Source of the DNA: an uncultured Prevotellaceae bacterium
GTDB taxonomy: Bacteria > Bacteroidota > Bacteroidia > Bacteroidales > Bacteroidaceae
Direction: 5' to 3'
NCBI GenBank assembly: GCA_937900485.1
Contig: CALCEL010000062.1
Span: 1-64,000, forward strand
DNA length: 64,000 nucleotides
Shown: in pieces, positions 18,052-27,010 of the stretch
Layout: the number at the start of each line of letters is the position of its first letter
Position numbering within the stretch: the stretch's first letter is position 1
Made by a program: the position numbers and the translations under genes
The notes under the pieces: generated by a model
The model's input: only the letters and a program-made list of their open reading frames with translations
Told to the model about the DNA's origin: nothing
The model's database searches: none

Positions 18052-18798
18052 CTATGTCAAAATACTTGTCAGGAATATATCTGAGAACAGAATGAGAATA
18101 CTGCTGCTTACCACGGCGTCTGTGCTGGACGTTCCCACTTGCACAGATCCCCCGTCAACGGTATACCCCTTAAACGCAGACACGGATGTGATGATGAAAG
18201 CATATACAATTGCCTTTATCATTCCGCACCAGAAAAACCACTGATTAAATGAATATCGGAAACCCTCGTTAAGCTCCGAGACCGAAGTGTACCCCATGAA
18301 CGTGGTCGCATAGGCTCCAATCAAACCGGCAGCCACACTGAACGTCACGAGTATAGGCATAATAGTCATCAGACCGGCAATCTTGGGAAGGATAAGATAA
18401 TTCGCAGAGTTAACGCCCATAATATCCAAAGCGTCAATCTGTTGTGTGATACGCATCGTTCCAATCTCCGAGGCGATATTTGAGCCCACCTTACCCGCCA
18501 ATATGAGACACATAATGGAGGACGAGAACTCAAGAAGCATAATCTCCCTCGTCGTATATCCGACAACCATTCGAGGCATCCACGGAGACTGGATATTCAA
18601 CTTAATCTGAAGGCATATCACCGCACCGATAAAAAAAGAGATAATCAAAACAATGGCTATGGAATTATAGCCCAACTGAAACATTTCCGTAACGTATTGC
18701 TTAAGAAACATGCGCATTCTGTCCGGACGAGAACATACCCTACCCATAAGCTGCACATACTCTCCTAAAGTTGTCAAAGATGATTTTACGGTTATCAT
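18052..18798 (-). CDS. mlaE: MlaE-like lipid ABC transporter permease
   Basis: 248 residues with five or six hydrophobic segments. The MlaE (DUF140) pattern is present: FFIGAVICLQIKLNIQSPW, GYTTREIMLLEFSSSIMCLI, LAGKVGSNIASEIGTMRITQ, QIDALDIMGVNSANYLILPK. Partner of the adjacent MlaF ATPase. Divergent from lptB, so the two envelope-lipid systems share a 130-bp control region. A -7 like element TAATTTTG (minus strand, 18818-18825) lies about 20 nt upstream of the start, giving a very short leader. Confidence 0.92.
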   Translation of the reverse strand: MITVKSSLTTLGEYVQLMGRVCSRPDRMRMFLKQYVTEMFQLGYNSIAIVLIISFFIGAVICLQIKLNIQSPWMPRMVVGYTTREIMLLEFSSSIMCLILAGKVGSNIASEIGTMRITQQIDALDIMGVNSANYLILPKIAGLMTIMPILVTFSVAAGLIGAYATTFMGYTSVSELNEGFRYSFNQWFFWCGMIKAIVYAFIITSVSAFKGYTVDGGSVQVGTSSTDAVVSSSILILFSDIFLTSILT

Positions 18799-18817
18799 AA
18801 TCTGTCTATTTTCACGG

Positions 18818-18825
18818 CAAAATTA
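18818..18825 (-). promoter_or_regulatory. -7 element of the mlaE-mlaF-topB transcript
   Basis: Minus-strand TAATTTTG matches TAnnTTTG; no clear -33 box. The predicted leader is only 10-15 nt. Confidence 0.4.
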
Positions 18826-18899
18826 TACATTTTCAAGGAAAGTGGACGCTTTTAACATAGTTTTTTATTTCAGAAAGCAGATTATCTACAAACAATTCG

Positions 18900-18907
18900 T
18901 ACTTTTG
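18900..18907 (+). promoter_or_regulatory. -7 element of lptB
   Basis: TACTTTTG matches TAnnTTTG; transcription would start about 15 nt before the ATG at 18929. No convincing -33 box. It supports the 18929 start over a longer reading frame that begins at 18710. Confidence 0.5.
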
Positions 18908-18928
18908 CCTTCAATTTTGATATCAGAC

Positions 18929-19765
18929 ATGGAATTTGCTACAACAAACGCAGGTGACCTGGAGACGCCGGAGTTCTCTGATGAACGACAGACTCTTTAC
19001 ACAAGACACCTGGTTAAAACATACGGAAAACGCACGGTCGTTAACGATGTCAGTTTCAACGTCAGACAAGGAGAAATCGTGGGTCTGCTCGGCCCTAATG
19101 GAGCCGGAAAGACCACATCATTCTATATGACTACGGGACTTGTCATACCTAACGGCGGACAAGTATTCATAAACAACGAGGAGATAACTAAAGACCCTGT
19201 CAGCACACGTGCACACAAAGGCGTAGGATATCTCGCTCAGGAGGCAAGTGTGTTCAGGACTATGAGCGTCGAGGACAACATAATGACCGTGCTCGAGATG
19301 AAGTATAAGTCAAGAGAACAACAAAGGGAAATTCTCGAACAGCTCCTCAATGACCTGCATCTGCAAAAGGTGAGGAAGAACCTCGGAAACAGACTTTCCG
19401 GAGGAGAAAGAAGAAGATGTGAGATTGCCAGATGCCTCGCCATAGACCCGAAGTTCATCATGCTAGACGAACCGTTCGCCGGTGTGGACCCTATCGCCGT
19501 CGAGGACATACAGTATATCGTGTGGAAACTTAAGGACCGCAACATCGGAATTCTGATTACGGACCACAACGTGCAGGAGACTCTGTGTATAACGGACAGA
19601 GCATACCTGTTGTTTGAGGGACGAATACTTTTCAAAGGCTCTCCCCCAGAACTAGCCAACAACGAGATTGTGAGAGACAAGTATCTCGGAACGAATTTCG
19701 TGCTAAGACCAAAAGACTTCCAGATAATCGAACAGAAACGTTTGAAAGAATACGAGGAAAGATAA
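18929..19765 (+). CDS. lptB: LPS export ABC transporter ATPase LptB
   Basis: 278 residues. Walker A is GPNGAGKTT (from residue 55), the signature LSGGERRRCEIAR (from about residue 156), and Walker B FIMLDEPFAGVDPIAVEDIQ, which is diagnostic for LptB, as is ILITDHNVQETL with the switch His. It powers extraction of lipopolysaccharide from the inner membrane with LptF/LptG. The frame is open upstream to 18710, overlapping mlaE antisense, but homology starts only after 18929 and a promoter element lies at 18900. The N-terminal about 25 residues (MEFATTNAGDLETPEFSDER) precede the usual family start, so an internal start is possible. First gene of a probable lptB-rsfS-ftsH-cdsA transcript. Confidence 0.93.
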   Translation: MEFATTNAGDLETPEFSDERQTLYTRHLVKTYGKRTVVNDVSFNVRQGEIVGLLGPNGAGKTTSFYMTTGLVIPNGGQVFINNEEITKDPVSTRAHKGVGYLAQEASVFRTMSVEDNIMTVLEMKYKSREQQREILEQLLNDLHLQKVRKNLGNRLSGGERRRCEIARCLAIDPKFIMLDEPFAGVDPIAVEDIQYIVWKLKDRNIGILITDHNVQETLCITDRAYLLFEGRILFKGSPPELANNEIVRDKYLGTNFVLRPKDFQIIEQKRLKEYEER

Positions 19766-19820
19766 ATATTCAGAACGTCTGAAAAGACATGCATAATCGA
19801 AGAAAATTAATAAACGAAGA

Positions 19821-20174
19821 ATGGCAAACAAGTTAATCGAATCAATAATAGAGGGTATACAGGAAAAAAAAGGACATAACATCGTAGTGGTGGACCTGAC
19901 TAAGATAAATGACACTATCACGAACTACCTCGTCATCTGTGAGGGAAACTCACCGACACAGGTCTCAGCCATAACGGACTCCGTACGCGAGTTCGCCAGA
20001 AAAAAGACAGGCAACAAACCGACAGCGGTGGACGGAACGCAAAACAATCTATGGGTGGCCATGGATTATTCTGACGTGGCAGTTCATATATTCGTTCCTG
20101 ACGCCAGGGAGTTTTATGACTTGGAGAGTCTTTGGGAAGACGCCGAGATAGAGAAAATTCCAGACTTGGACTAA
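19821..20174 (+). CDS. rsfS: Ribosome silencing factor RsfS
   Basis: 117 residues, the Iojap/RsfS family. It binds ribosomal protein uL14 and blocks joining of the 30S and 50S subunits in starvation. Recognisable features are KGHNIVVVDLTKINDTITNY, LVICEGNSPTQVSAITDSV, WVAMDYSDVAVHIFVPDARE and FYDLESLWEDAE. It is 55 bp from lptB and 34 bp from ftsH; the rsfS-ftsH-cdsA order is a common Bacteroidetes arrangement. Confidence 0.95.
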   Translation: MANKLIESIIEGIQEKKGHNIVVVDLTKINDTITNYLVICEGNSPTQVSAITDSVREFARKKTGNKPTAVDGTQNNLWVAMDYSDVAVHIFVPDAREFYDLESLWEDAEIEKIPDLD

Positions 20175-20208
20175 GACAGATTCGGACATTCACACAAAAA
20201 CAAATTGG

Positions 20209-22374
20209 ATGGAAGAGAAACAAATGAATGAGGAGATGAAAAAACTCCAGCAAAACTCCGAGAATAACGAAAGAGAACAGCAAGATAAACGTGGCAAGTC
20301 TCCACAGCCGAAATTCAACTTCACCTGGTTGTACGTGATTCTTATCGCAGGTATCGTCTTCATGTTCTTTAACCGTAGGGAGACTAACGTCACTAAAGAC
20401 ATCAACTACACGAAGTTCAAAGAGTACGTCGAGAAGGGATATGCTGACAACATCGTCATCAACAAAGGTAGTCTTACCCTGTCACTTTACGTGAAGAAAG
20501 AGCATGACAGGGATGTCTTCGGTAACAAGAACACGACAGGCAATCTTCGTGCCGTACAGGTGGAGTTCGGTTCCATGGACAAACTGGAGGAATTTATTGA
20601 CAAAGAGACACAAGCCGGCAATTTCACAGGACAAGTGAGATTCGAGGAAGACACAGACTTATTCTATAACCTGCTGTGGAACTTCGCTCCGATTTTACTC
20701 ATAATAGGAGTATGGGTACTCATAATGAGAAGAATGAGTGGAGGAGGCAACTCAGGCATGTTCGGAGGAGGTGGAATCTTCAGTGTCGGAAAGTCAAAAG
20801 CTCAGTTGATTGACGGTGATGACAACGAGAAAAAGGTCACATTCAAAGACGTTGCGGGACAAGCCGGAGCAAAGCAGGAAGTGCAAGAGATAGTGGAGTT
20901 CCTCAAAAATCCTAAGAAATACACGGACCTCGGCGGAAAGATTCCAAAGGGTGCACTGCTCGTAGGTCCTCCGGGAACAGGTAAGACTCTGTTGGCGAAA
21001 GCCGTGGCTGGTGAGGCAGGAGTGCCATTCTTCAGTCTCTCCGGCTCTGAGTTCGTGGAGATGTTCGTTGGTGTGGGAGCAAGCCGAGTACGTGACCTCT
21101 TCAGACAAGCCAAGGAGAAATCTCCTTGCATAGTCTTCATAGACGAGATTGACGCCATAGGACGTGCAAGAAGCAAGTCTGTTTCCATGGGTGGTAACGA
21201 CGAGAGAGAAAGCACTCTCAACCAATTGTTGACTGAGATGGACGGCTTTGGCACGAACAGTGGTATAATTATATTAGCGGCGACAAACCGAGCTGATATT
21301 CTCGATAAAGCTCTCTTAAGAGCCGGACGTTTTGACAGACAGATTCATGTGGACCTTCCTGACCTCAACGAAAGAAAGGAAATCTTCATGGTTCATCTGC
21401 GTCCGATAAAAATTGACGAGACGGTGGACGTGGACACGCTGGCACGTCAAACACCAGGATTCTCTGGTGCCGACATCGCCAACGTATGTAACGAGGCCGC
21501 ACTGATAGCGGCAAGACGTAACCTCAACTGGGTGGACAAGCAGTGTTTTCTTGACGCTGTCGACAGGATAATCGGAGGATTGGAGAAAAAAACTAAACTT
21601 CTCACGCAGAACGAGAAGAAGACCATCGCGCTGCACGAGGCAGGCCACGCAACAATTTCCTGGTTCCTCGAATACGCCAACCCACTCGTGAAAGTCACGA
21701 TCGTACCACGCGGACAGGCGCTCGGCGCCGCATGGTACATGCCGGAAGAAAGGCAGATCACCACTAAAGAGGAGATGCTCGATGAGATATGCGCCACACT
21801 TGGCGGACGAGCAGCGGAGGAGCTGTGCACAGGACGCATCTCAACAGGTGCTATGAACGACCTGGAGACCGTGACAAAAAGAGCTTACGGTATGATAGCA
21901 TATGCTGGTATGGGAGACAGACTGCCTAACCTTTGCTATTACAACAACCAGGAATATCAGTTCTCAAAGCCTTACTCAGAGAAGACCGCAGAACTGATCG
22001 ATGAGGAAGTCAAGTCTCTCATCGCAGAGCAATACGCACGCGCCAAAAGAGTGTTGACGGAGCACAAAGAAGGTCATGCCGCATTGGCTCAGGTACTCAT
22101 CGACCGTGAGGTAATCATGGCAGAAGATGTGGAGAAGATTTTCGGAAAGAGACCTTTCACATCAAGAACAGAGGAGATTCTCGCCCTCAACGATGAGGAG
22201 GAGAAGAGACGCAAGGCAGCTGATGGTGACAACACAGACTTCAAGTCAGAGAACGAGGAGATTATTCGTCAAAAGGCTGTCAAGGCAATCGTGGAGAAGG
22301 CCAAGATGGCAAAAGACAACAGCAAAGAGGCGGAGGAAGACAAAGACAATAACGCTGCCGAAAAAGAAAACTAA
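20209..22374 (+). CDS. ftsH: ATP-dependent zinc metalloprotease FtsH
   Basis: A 721-residue inner-membrane AAA+ protease that degrades misfolded membrane proteins and regulatory substrates. Two membrane segments flank a periplasmic domain (FTWLYVILIAGIVFMFF near residue 45 and APILLIIGVWVLIM near 165). Walker A is GPPGTGKT (253-260), Walker B is CIVFIDEIDAIG, the SRH is ATNRADILDKALLRAGRFDR, and the zinc site is HEAGH (476-480). The C-terminal about 60 residues are highly charged (Glu/Lys-rich), which is usual for Bacteroidetes FtsH. The stop is followed by 4 bp and then cdsA. Confidence 0.97.
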   Translation: MEEKQMNEEMKKLQQNSENNEREQQDKRGKSPQPKFNFTWLYVILIAGIVFMFFNRRETNVTKDINYTKFKEYVEKGYADNIVINKGSLTLSLYVKKEHDRDVFGNKNTTGNLRAVQVEFGSMDKLEEFIDKETQAGNFTGQVRFEEDTDLFYNLLWNFAPILLIIGVWVLIMRRMSGGGNSGMFGGGGIFSVGKSKAQLIDGDDNEKKVTFKDVAGQAGAKQEVQEIVEFLKNPKKYTDLGGKIPKGALLVGPPGTGKTLLAKAVAGEAGVPFFSLSGSEFVEMFVGVGASRVRDLFRQAKEKSPCIVFIDEIDAIGRARSKSVSMGGNDERESTLNQLLTEMDGFGTNSGIIILAATNRADILDKALLRAGRFDRQIHVDLPDLNERKEIFMVHLRPIKIDETVDVDTLARQTPGFSGADIANVCNEAALIAARRNLNWVDKQCFLDAVDRIIGGLEKKTKLLTQNEKKTIALHEAGHATISWFLEYANPLVKVTIVPRGQALGAAWYMPEERQITTKEEMLDEICATLGGRAAEELCTGRISTGAMNDLETVTKRAYGMIAYAGMGDRLPNLCYYNNQEYQFSKPYSEKTAELIDEEVKSLIAEQYARAKRVLTEHKEGHAALAQVLIDREVIMAEDVEKIFGKRPFTSRTEEILALNDEEEKRRKAADGDNTDFKSENEEIIRQKAVKAIVEKAKMAKDNSKEAEEDKDNNAAEKEN

Positions 22375-22378
22375 AACG

Positions 22379-23260
22379 ATGACAGACAAACAGAAAAACT
22401 TTATCATGCGCACAGTGACAAGCGTGCTGTTCGTGGTTGTGCTTGTAGGATGTGTGACGTACCCTAATCCTATAGTGTTCGCTTCGTTGTTCGCCATAAT
22501 ATCAAGCATGACGACATGGGAGTTCTGCACAATAGTAAACACGGGGATGGGAACTAAGACAAACAAGTTCGTCTGTGCCGTGGCGAGCGCCTATCTCTTC
22601 CTTGCAATATTCACATACAATCTGAACATCACAGGCTCAGGAATATTCATGCCGTACCTGCTAACCATCATCTATCTGTTTATCAGCGAGCTGTACATCG
22701 ACCGAAACAACACCCTACTCAACTGGGCATTCATGATGATGAGCCAGATGTACATAGCATTGCCTTTCGCAAGCATGAACGCACTCGCACTGATCTCCGT
22801 TCCTGACAGATTCAGAGGCATGGAAGTGGTGTACAGTCCAGAGCTGATACTCGGAGTCTTCTTTTTCATCTGGTGCAGTGATGCCGGAGCTTATTGTGTC
22901 GGCTCACTGATAGGAAAGCATAAGCTGTTTCCGCGTATCTCACCTGCCAAGAGCTGGGAGGGAAGTATAGGAGGAGGAATCGTGTCAATACTTGTAAGTA
23001 TGGTCATGGCATTTCTGTTTCCTATTTTCTCGGAAGACAATAACGTCATAAACTCATTATGTTGGGCAGGTCTGTCCGTAGTAGTGACATTCTTCGGAAC
23101 GTGGGGAGACCTTGTCGAGTCACTGATAAAGAGAAAACTGTCGATTAAAGACTCAGGAAACATCCTACCGGGACATGGTGGAATGCTGGACCGTTTCGAC
23201 AGCTCGCTCATGGCTTTTCCTGCCGCCGTCATATACGTATATATGATAACGCAGATGTGA
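22379..23260 (+). CDS. cdsA: Phosphatidate cytidylyltransferase
   Basis: About 293 residues from the ATG at 22379, 4 bp after ftsH; the frame is open further upstream but only as a shadow of ftsH. It makes CDP-diacylglycerol from phosphatidic acid and CTP, the branch point of phospholipid synthesis, at the inner membrane. Multiple hydrophobic helices are visible, then ISPAKSWEGSIGGG and the CDS signature LIKRKLSIKDSGNILPGHGG followed by MLDRFDS (about residues 248-274). Both Asp residues of DRFD are present. Confidence 0.95.
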   Translation: MTDKQKNFIMRTVTSVLFVVVLVGCVTYPNPIVFASLFAIISSMTTWEFCTIVNTGMGTKTNKFVCAVASAYLFLAIFTYNLNITGSGIFMPYLLTIIYLFISELYIDRNNTLLNWAFMMMSQMYIALPFASMNALALISVPDRFRGMEVVYSPELILGVFFFIWCSDAGAYCVGSLIGKHKLFPRISPAKSWEGSIGGGIVSILVSMVMAFLFPIFSEDNNVINSLCWAGLSVVVTFFGTWGDLVESLIKRKLSIKDSGNILPGHGGMLDRFDSSLMAFPAAVIYVYMITQM

Positions 23261-23385
23261 TAAGCATTCACCACGTGATTTTATAGTGTCATAAAAACAA
23301 AGCTCAAAAAACATCGGAATATGAAATTGTCATAAGGTATGTGACAATTAAATAAAAGAAATATATTCTTATAAAATTCAGACTA

Positions 23386-25224
23386 ATGGTAGAAACTCAG
23401 AACGCCACAGAAGGACTCAATGAGGTCACTCAGGCAGAAAACTCTATTGCATCCCAAGCCGATTTGACTACAGAAACATTGTCAACCGACGAGAAGGAAG
23501 CTACGCAGGAAGAAGTAACAAAGAATTTTGTCCCTTTCCAGAGCAAAGAGGACATCATCGCCCGTCTCAACGATATTTACGAGAAGGACGAGAACGTTAC
23601 ACGTCAAGAACTCGAATCATTGAAAAACAACTTCTACCGTCTCCAGAAAATCGAGATTGACGAGAGCTACAAGAAGTTCATCGAGGAAGGTGGAAATCTG
23701 GATGAGTACACACCTGCGCCTCTCGATGACGAGGCTGCGTTTAAGGCAAAGATGAACCTCATCAAGGAGAAAAGAGCGAAACAGGCGGAAGAGCTGGAGA
23801 CTCTGAAGGCTGAGAACTACGATAAGAAGATAGAAATCCTTAACAAGATTAAGGACATGCTCAATAACCCAGATGAGATAAACCACGCATATAATGACTT
23901 CAAAGACCTGCAGACACAGTGGAATGAGATAAAGCTTATCCCTGCGGAGAAGTCAACAGAATTGTGGAAGGACTACCAGACTTTGGTTGAGCAGTTCTAT
24001 GACACTCTCAAACTGAACAACGAGCTCAGGGCTTACGACTTCAAGAAGAACCTGGAATTGAAGACCGCATTGTGTGAGTCAGCCGAGAAACTCCAAGACG
24101 AGGAGGATGTCATATCAGCATTCCATAAGCTTCAGCAGCTGCACCTCGAGTTCAGGGAGATCGGACCTGTAGCGAACGAGCTACGTGAGGAGATCTGGAA
24201 AAGATTCAAGGCCGCATCTGTCGTCATCAACAAGAGACACCAAGATCACTTCATCGCCAAGAAGCAGAAGGAGATTGACAATCTCAACGAGAAGACAAAA
24301 ATATGCGAGGATATCGAGGCGTACGACCTTGACTCTTTGAAGACATTCGCAGAATGGCAGGAAATATCAGATAAGATTATCGAACTTCAGGCGAAATGGA
24401 AGACCATTGGCTTCACGCCGCAGAAAGACAACACCGCGATCTTCGAACGTTTCAGAAGCGCTTGCGACACATTCTTCACACGCAAGTCAGAATACTTCAA
24501 AAACGTGAGAGAAAGTCTCAGCACTAACTATCAGAAGAAACTTGAGATTGTGGAGAAAGCAGAGGCTCTGAAAGACAGTGAGGAGTGGAAGAAGACCACA
24601 GACATTCTTGTTGACCTGCAGAAACAATGGAAGGAGATCGGTCCAGCGCCAAAGAAGGTGAGCGACGAAATCTGGAAACGCTTTAACGACGCATGCGACA
24701 CATTCTTCGCCGCAAAGAAAAAAGCGACCTCAGGACAGCATCAGGAGCAGAAGGAGAACATGGAGAAGAAGCAGGACATCATCAACCGTCTGACAGCACT
24801 GAAAGTTGAAGGACAAGACAATGACTTGCGCAAACTGTTACGTGAGGCACAAGAGGAGTGGAACAAGGTCGGACACGTTCCTTTCAAGGAGAAAGACAGA
24901 CTGTTCAAAGAGTTCCGTGAGCAGATGGACAGACTGTACGGAGCGCTGAACGAGAACGCCACTAAGAGACGCATAGAGAAGTTCAAGAACGAGGTGTCAT
25001 CCGGTGACACAGGACGTATCAAGGAACGACTCTTACGTCAGAAGGATATCCTCATGAACGAGATTAAGACATACGAGAATAACCTCGGCTTCCTCAACCT
25101 TGGAAAGAACAGCAAGGGTAATAACCTTGTCGAGGAACTTAACAGGAAGATGGACAAGCTGAAGTCTGACCTTAAAGAAGTGCTCGAGAAACTCGACACT
25201 CTCAAGAAAGAAGATACAAAATAA
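23386..25224 (+). CDS. DUF349 repeat protein
   Basis: 612 residues, highly charged, almost entirely alpha-helical or coiled-coil in composition. After an acidic N-terminal tail of about 50 residues come several DUF349 repeats, seen as the recurring pattern W-K-x-I-G followed by W-x-x-F (for example QWNEIKLIPAEKSTELWKDY, EFREIGPVANELREEIWKRF, KWKTIGFTPQKDNTAIFERF, QWKEIGPAPKKVSDEIWKRF, EWNKVGHVPFKEKDRLFKEF). Five copies are evident. The family is conserved in Bacteroidetes but its biochemical role is not known to me. No signal peptide, so probably cytosolic. It follows cdsA by 125 bp, has its own strong terminator, and may be a separate unit. Confidence 0.9.
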   Translation: MVETQNATEGLNEVTQAENSIASQADLTTETLSTDEKEATQEEVTKNFVPFQSKEDIIARLNDIYEKDENVTRQELESLKNNFYRLQKIEIDESYKKFIEEGGNLDEYTPAPLDDEAAFKAKMNLIKEKRAKQAEELETLKAENYDKKIEILNKIKDMLNNPDEINHAYNDFKDLQTQWNEIKLIPAEKSTELWKDYQTLVEQFYDTLKLNNELRAYDFKKNLELKTALCESAEKLQDEEDVISAFHKLQQLHLEFREIGPVANELREEIWKRFKAASVVINKRHQDHFIAKKQKEIDNLNEKTKICEDIEAYDLDSLKTFAEWQEISDKIIELQAKWKTIGFTPQKDNTAIFERFRSACDTFFTRKSEYFKNVRESLSTNYQKKLEIVEKAEALKDSEEWKKTTDILVDLQKQWKEIGPAPKKVSDEIWKRFNDACDTFFAAKKKATSGQHQEQKENMEKKQDIINRLTALKVEGQDNDLRKLLREAQEEWNKVGHVPFKEKDRLFKEFREQMDRLYGALNENATKRRIEKFKNEVSSGDTGRIKERLLRQKDILMNEIKTYENNLGFLNLGKNSKGNNLVEELNRKMDKLKSDLKEVLEKLDTLKKEDTK

Positions 25225-25236
25225 GAATACGCAATT

Positions 25237-25263
25237 AAGGGTATGCTCTTAGGGCATACCCTT
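25237..25263 (+). terminator. Intrinsic terminator of the DUF349 gene
   Basis: AAGGGTATGC (25237-25246) pairs perfectly with GCATACCCTT (25254-25263) around a 7-nt loop, followed by ACTCTTTT. Confidence 0.85.
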
Positions 25264-25595
25264 ACTCTTTTAACGTGAAGACTCAACAACACGCATCATA
25301 ACATTGTTCTGAAAAAAGTAGACACAAGAGATTACACAGTAAATCGTGTTTCAAGAAAAACACACAAGAAATGTAATCAGACATTTGAATCCTTGAACCG
25401 TATAACAACAACGTTCCATTTCATCCACATATAACACCCACGAACAAGACATTCAAAATGGAAGTCGTCAAAGTAATGAAATTACGACGTCAATCTCACA
25501 AGAATTCTTCTTAAAGCTATTTTACGTTAGTCGATTCCGCCGCGGTAAACAATATGAGTCTTGACTAATTCACGACAGACCTGAACACGAAAATG
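25264..25595. other. Convergent gap between the DUF349 and BASS genes
   Basis: About 330 bp with no supported ORF, no TAnnTTTG promoter of note and no copy of the dispersed repeat. I see nothing else in it. Confidence 0.6.
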
Positions 25596-26624
25596 TCATT
25601 TCTTATTATCCATCCAACTGAACACATTAGCCAGGATCGTACCACTGATGCTATGCCAAGCACATGCCACGGCACACGGGATGACTGCCAAAGGATTGGT
25701 GGCTACAAAGAAAGTCATAGCAAGGTTGGTGCCGAGTCCGGCGTTCTGCATTCCCACCTCAATACTGATGGTCCTGCGTTTTGCCGTTGAGAACGAGAAC
25801 AGACAACCCACGATATATCCCAAAGCATAGCCACTAGCATTATGAAGGAAGACAATAGTGAATGTCACGAAGAAGAAAATCAGTCCGTTCTCCAAAAGTT
25901 GATTATGCACGGCGGACACTACCCCACCGACAATAAAAGCAAGACAGACAACGGATATGCCCGGACATATCATCTTGAGTGAGTCGAAAAACCGTACTGT
26001 CTTACGAGACATAGCCGTGTCAGAGAGTTTAGCCCGAGAGGCGAGAAGGTTTAACACGAAGCCTATGGATATAGGTATTATGGTGACTATAAGGATTTGC
26101 CGGAACATGCCCAAAGCGTCGACGTCAACTCGCTCGCCTGCAAGATAAAACACAAGCAGCGGAGTCATGACAGGCGCCAGCAACGTACTGGCACAGGTCA
26201 TCCCGACAGAATACGCCACATCTCCATGACAGAGAAATGACATTATGTTTGAGCTGACACCTCCAGGACAACAACCAACAAGTATGACTCCTACAGCCAC
26301 AGGATTGGCGTATGACTCACAGCCTGGAATCTCGCTCACGAGAGAAGACAACAGATAAGCCACTATCGGCATAATGGTGAACTGGGCTACAGTACCAACA
26401 AGTATGTCCGCCGGACGCATCAACAACACCCTGAAGTCATCGACAGTTAACGTAAGACCCATGGTAAGCATTATAATTCCGAGTATCGAGGTCTGCACAT
26501 CACCCACCACCCAAGAAAACAATTCAGGAAGGAAAAAAGCCACCAAAGCAGTAAGAATAATAAATATACTCGCTTTACCACTTAAAAAAGAAGAAATTGA
26601 CTTAATTACACTAAACATACTCAT
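25596..26624 (-). CDS. Bile acid:sodium symporter family (BASS) transporter
   Basis: About 342 residues, with eight to ten hydrophobic segments. Family features are IIMLTMGLTLTVDDFRVLL, VGVILVGCCPGGVSSNIMSF (the conserved CCPGG-SN motif), GDVAYSVGMTCASTLLAPVM and EVGMQNAGLGTNLA (the E-xGMQN motif that binds substrate or sodium). Despite the name, bacterial members often carry pantoate, pyruvate-like acids or other organic anions; the substrate is not predictable. The longer frame up to 26675 is rejected because a canonical promoter (26654-26684) lies inside it; ATGs at 26624 and 26618 are both plausible starts. Monocistronic, divergent from the M64 peptidase. Confidence 0.9.
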   Translation of the reverse strand: MSMFSVIKSISSFLSGKASIFIILTALVAFFLPELFSWVVGDVQTSILGIIMLTMGLTLTVDDFRVLLMRPADILVGTVAQFTIMPIVAYLLSSLVSEIPGCESYANPVAVGVILVGCCPGGVSSNIMSFLCHGDVAYSVGMTCASTLLAPVMTPLLVFYLAGERVDVDALGMFRQILIVTIIPISIGFVLNLLASRAKLSDTAMSRKTVRFFDSLKMICPGISVVCLAFIVGGVVSAVHNQLLENGLIFFFVTFTIVFLHNASGYALGYIVGCLFSFSTAKRRTISIEVGMQNAGLGTNLAMTFFVATNPLAVIPCAVACAWHSISGTILANVFSWMDNKK

Positions 26625-26653
26625 ACAAACTACAAAAACATTATCTGCACGAG

Positions 26654-26684
26654 CAAAAGTACAGATATTTTTCATAAAAGCAAA
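26654..26684 (-). promoter_or_regulatory. Promoter of the BASS transporter gene
   Basis: Minus strand: TTTG (26681-26684), 19 bp, TACTTTTG (26654-26661). Matches the Bacteroidetes consensus at both boxes. The leader is about 25 nt to the ATG at 26624. Confidence 0.8.
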
Positions 26685-26933
26685 GAGAATACTGAAATAA
26701 AGTCAACGAGACGTACTTGTATCAAAGAAAAACGTCGGCGAACATATTTACACACACAGAGATAAGACGGGATGAGTACAGACACTGTCTTTGTCAGGAA
26801 TGGCGTACAATACTTACGGGAAGTACAAGACGATTATATGGCCACATCGAGATTAATAATCGAGAATAAATACATAGAACACACTACGAATCTGTCATAC
26901 AAAAGATGTGTTTTAGTATTAAACAAGGTATTT

Positions 26934-26965
26934 TTTGCCTATTACAAAAGAATTTCGTTTATTTG
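26934..26965 (+). promoter_or_regulatory. Probable promoter of the M64 peptidase gene
   Basis: TTTG (26934-26937), 20 bp, TTTATTTG (26958-26965): one mismatch to TAnnTTTG. The leader to the ATG at 27011 would be about 40 nt. Confidence 0.55.
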
Positions 26966-27010
26966 CACATTACATTGTTATTTAAAGTAAAAAGAAAAGG
27001 ATTATCAAAT

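Noticed and set aside
18710..18928. Longer LptB start at 18710
   Set aside because: It lies antisense to the mlaE start and upstream of the -7 element at 18900; the added residues do not resemble LptB.
22127..22378. Longer CdsA start inside ftsH
   Set aside because: The extension is an Arg/Lys-rich shadow frame of ftsH; the ATG at 22379 lies 4 bp after the ftsH stop and starts a normal CdsA.
26625..26675. Upstream start of the BASS gene at 26675
   Set aside because: A canonical promoter lies at 26654-26684, so this ATG is upstream of or at the transcription start.
26772..26990. Short plus-strand ORF of 72 codons upstream of the M64 gene
   Set aside because: It runs through the M64 promoter (26934-26965), has low-complexity hydrophobic C-terminus and no recognisable family pattern.
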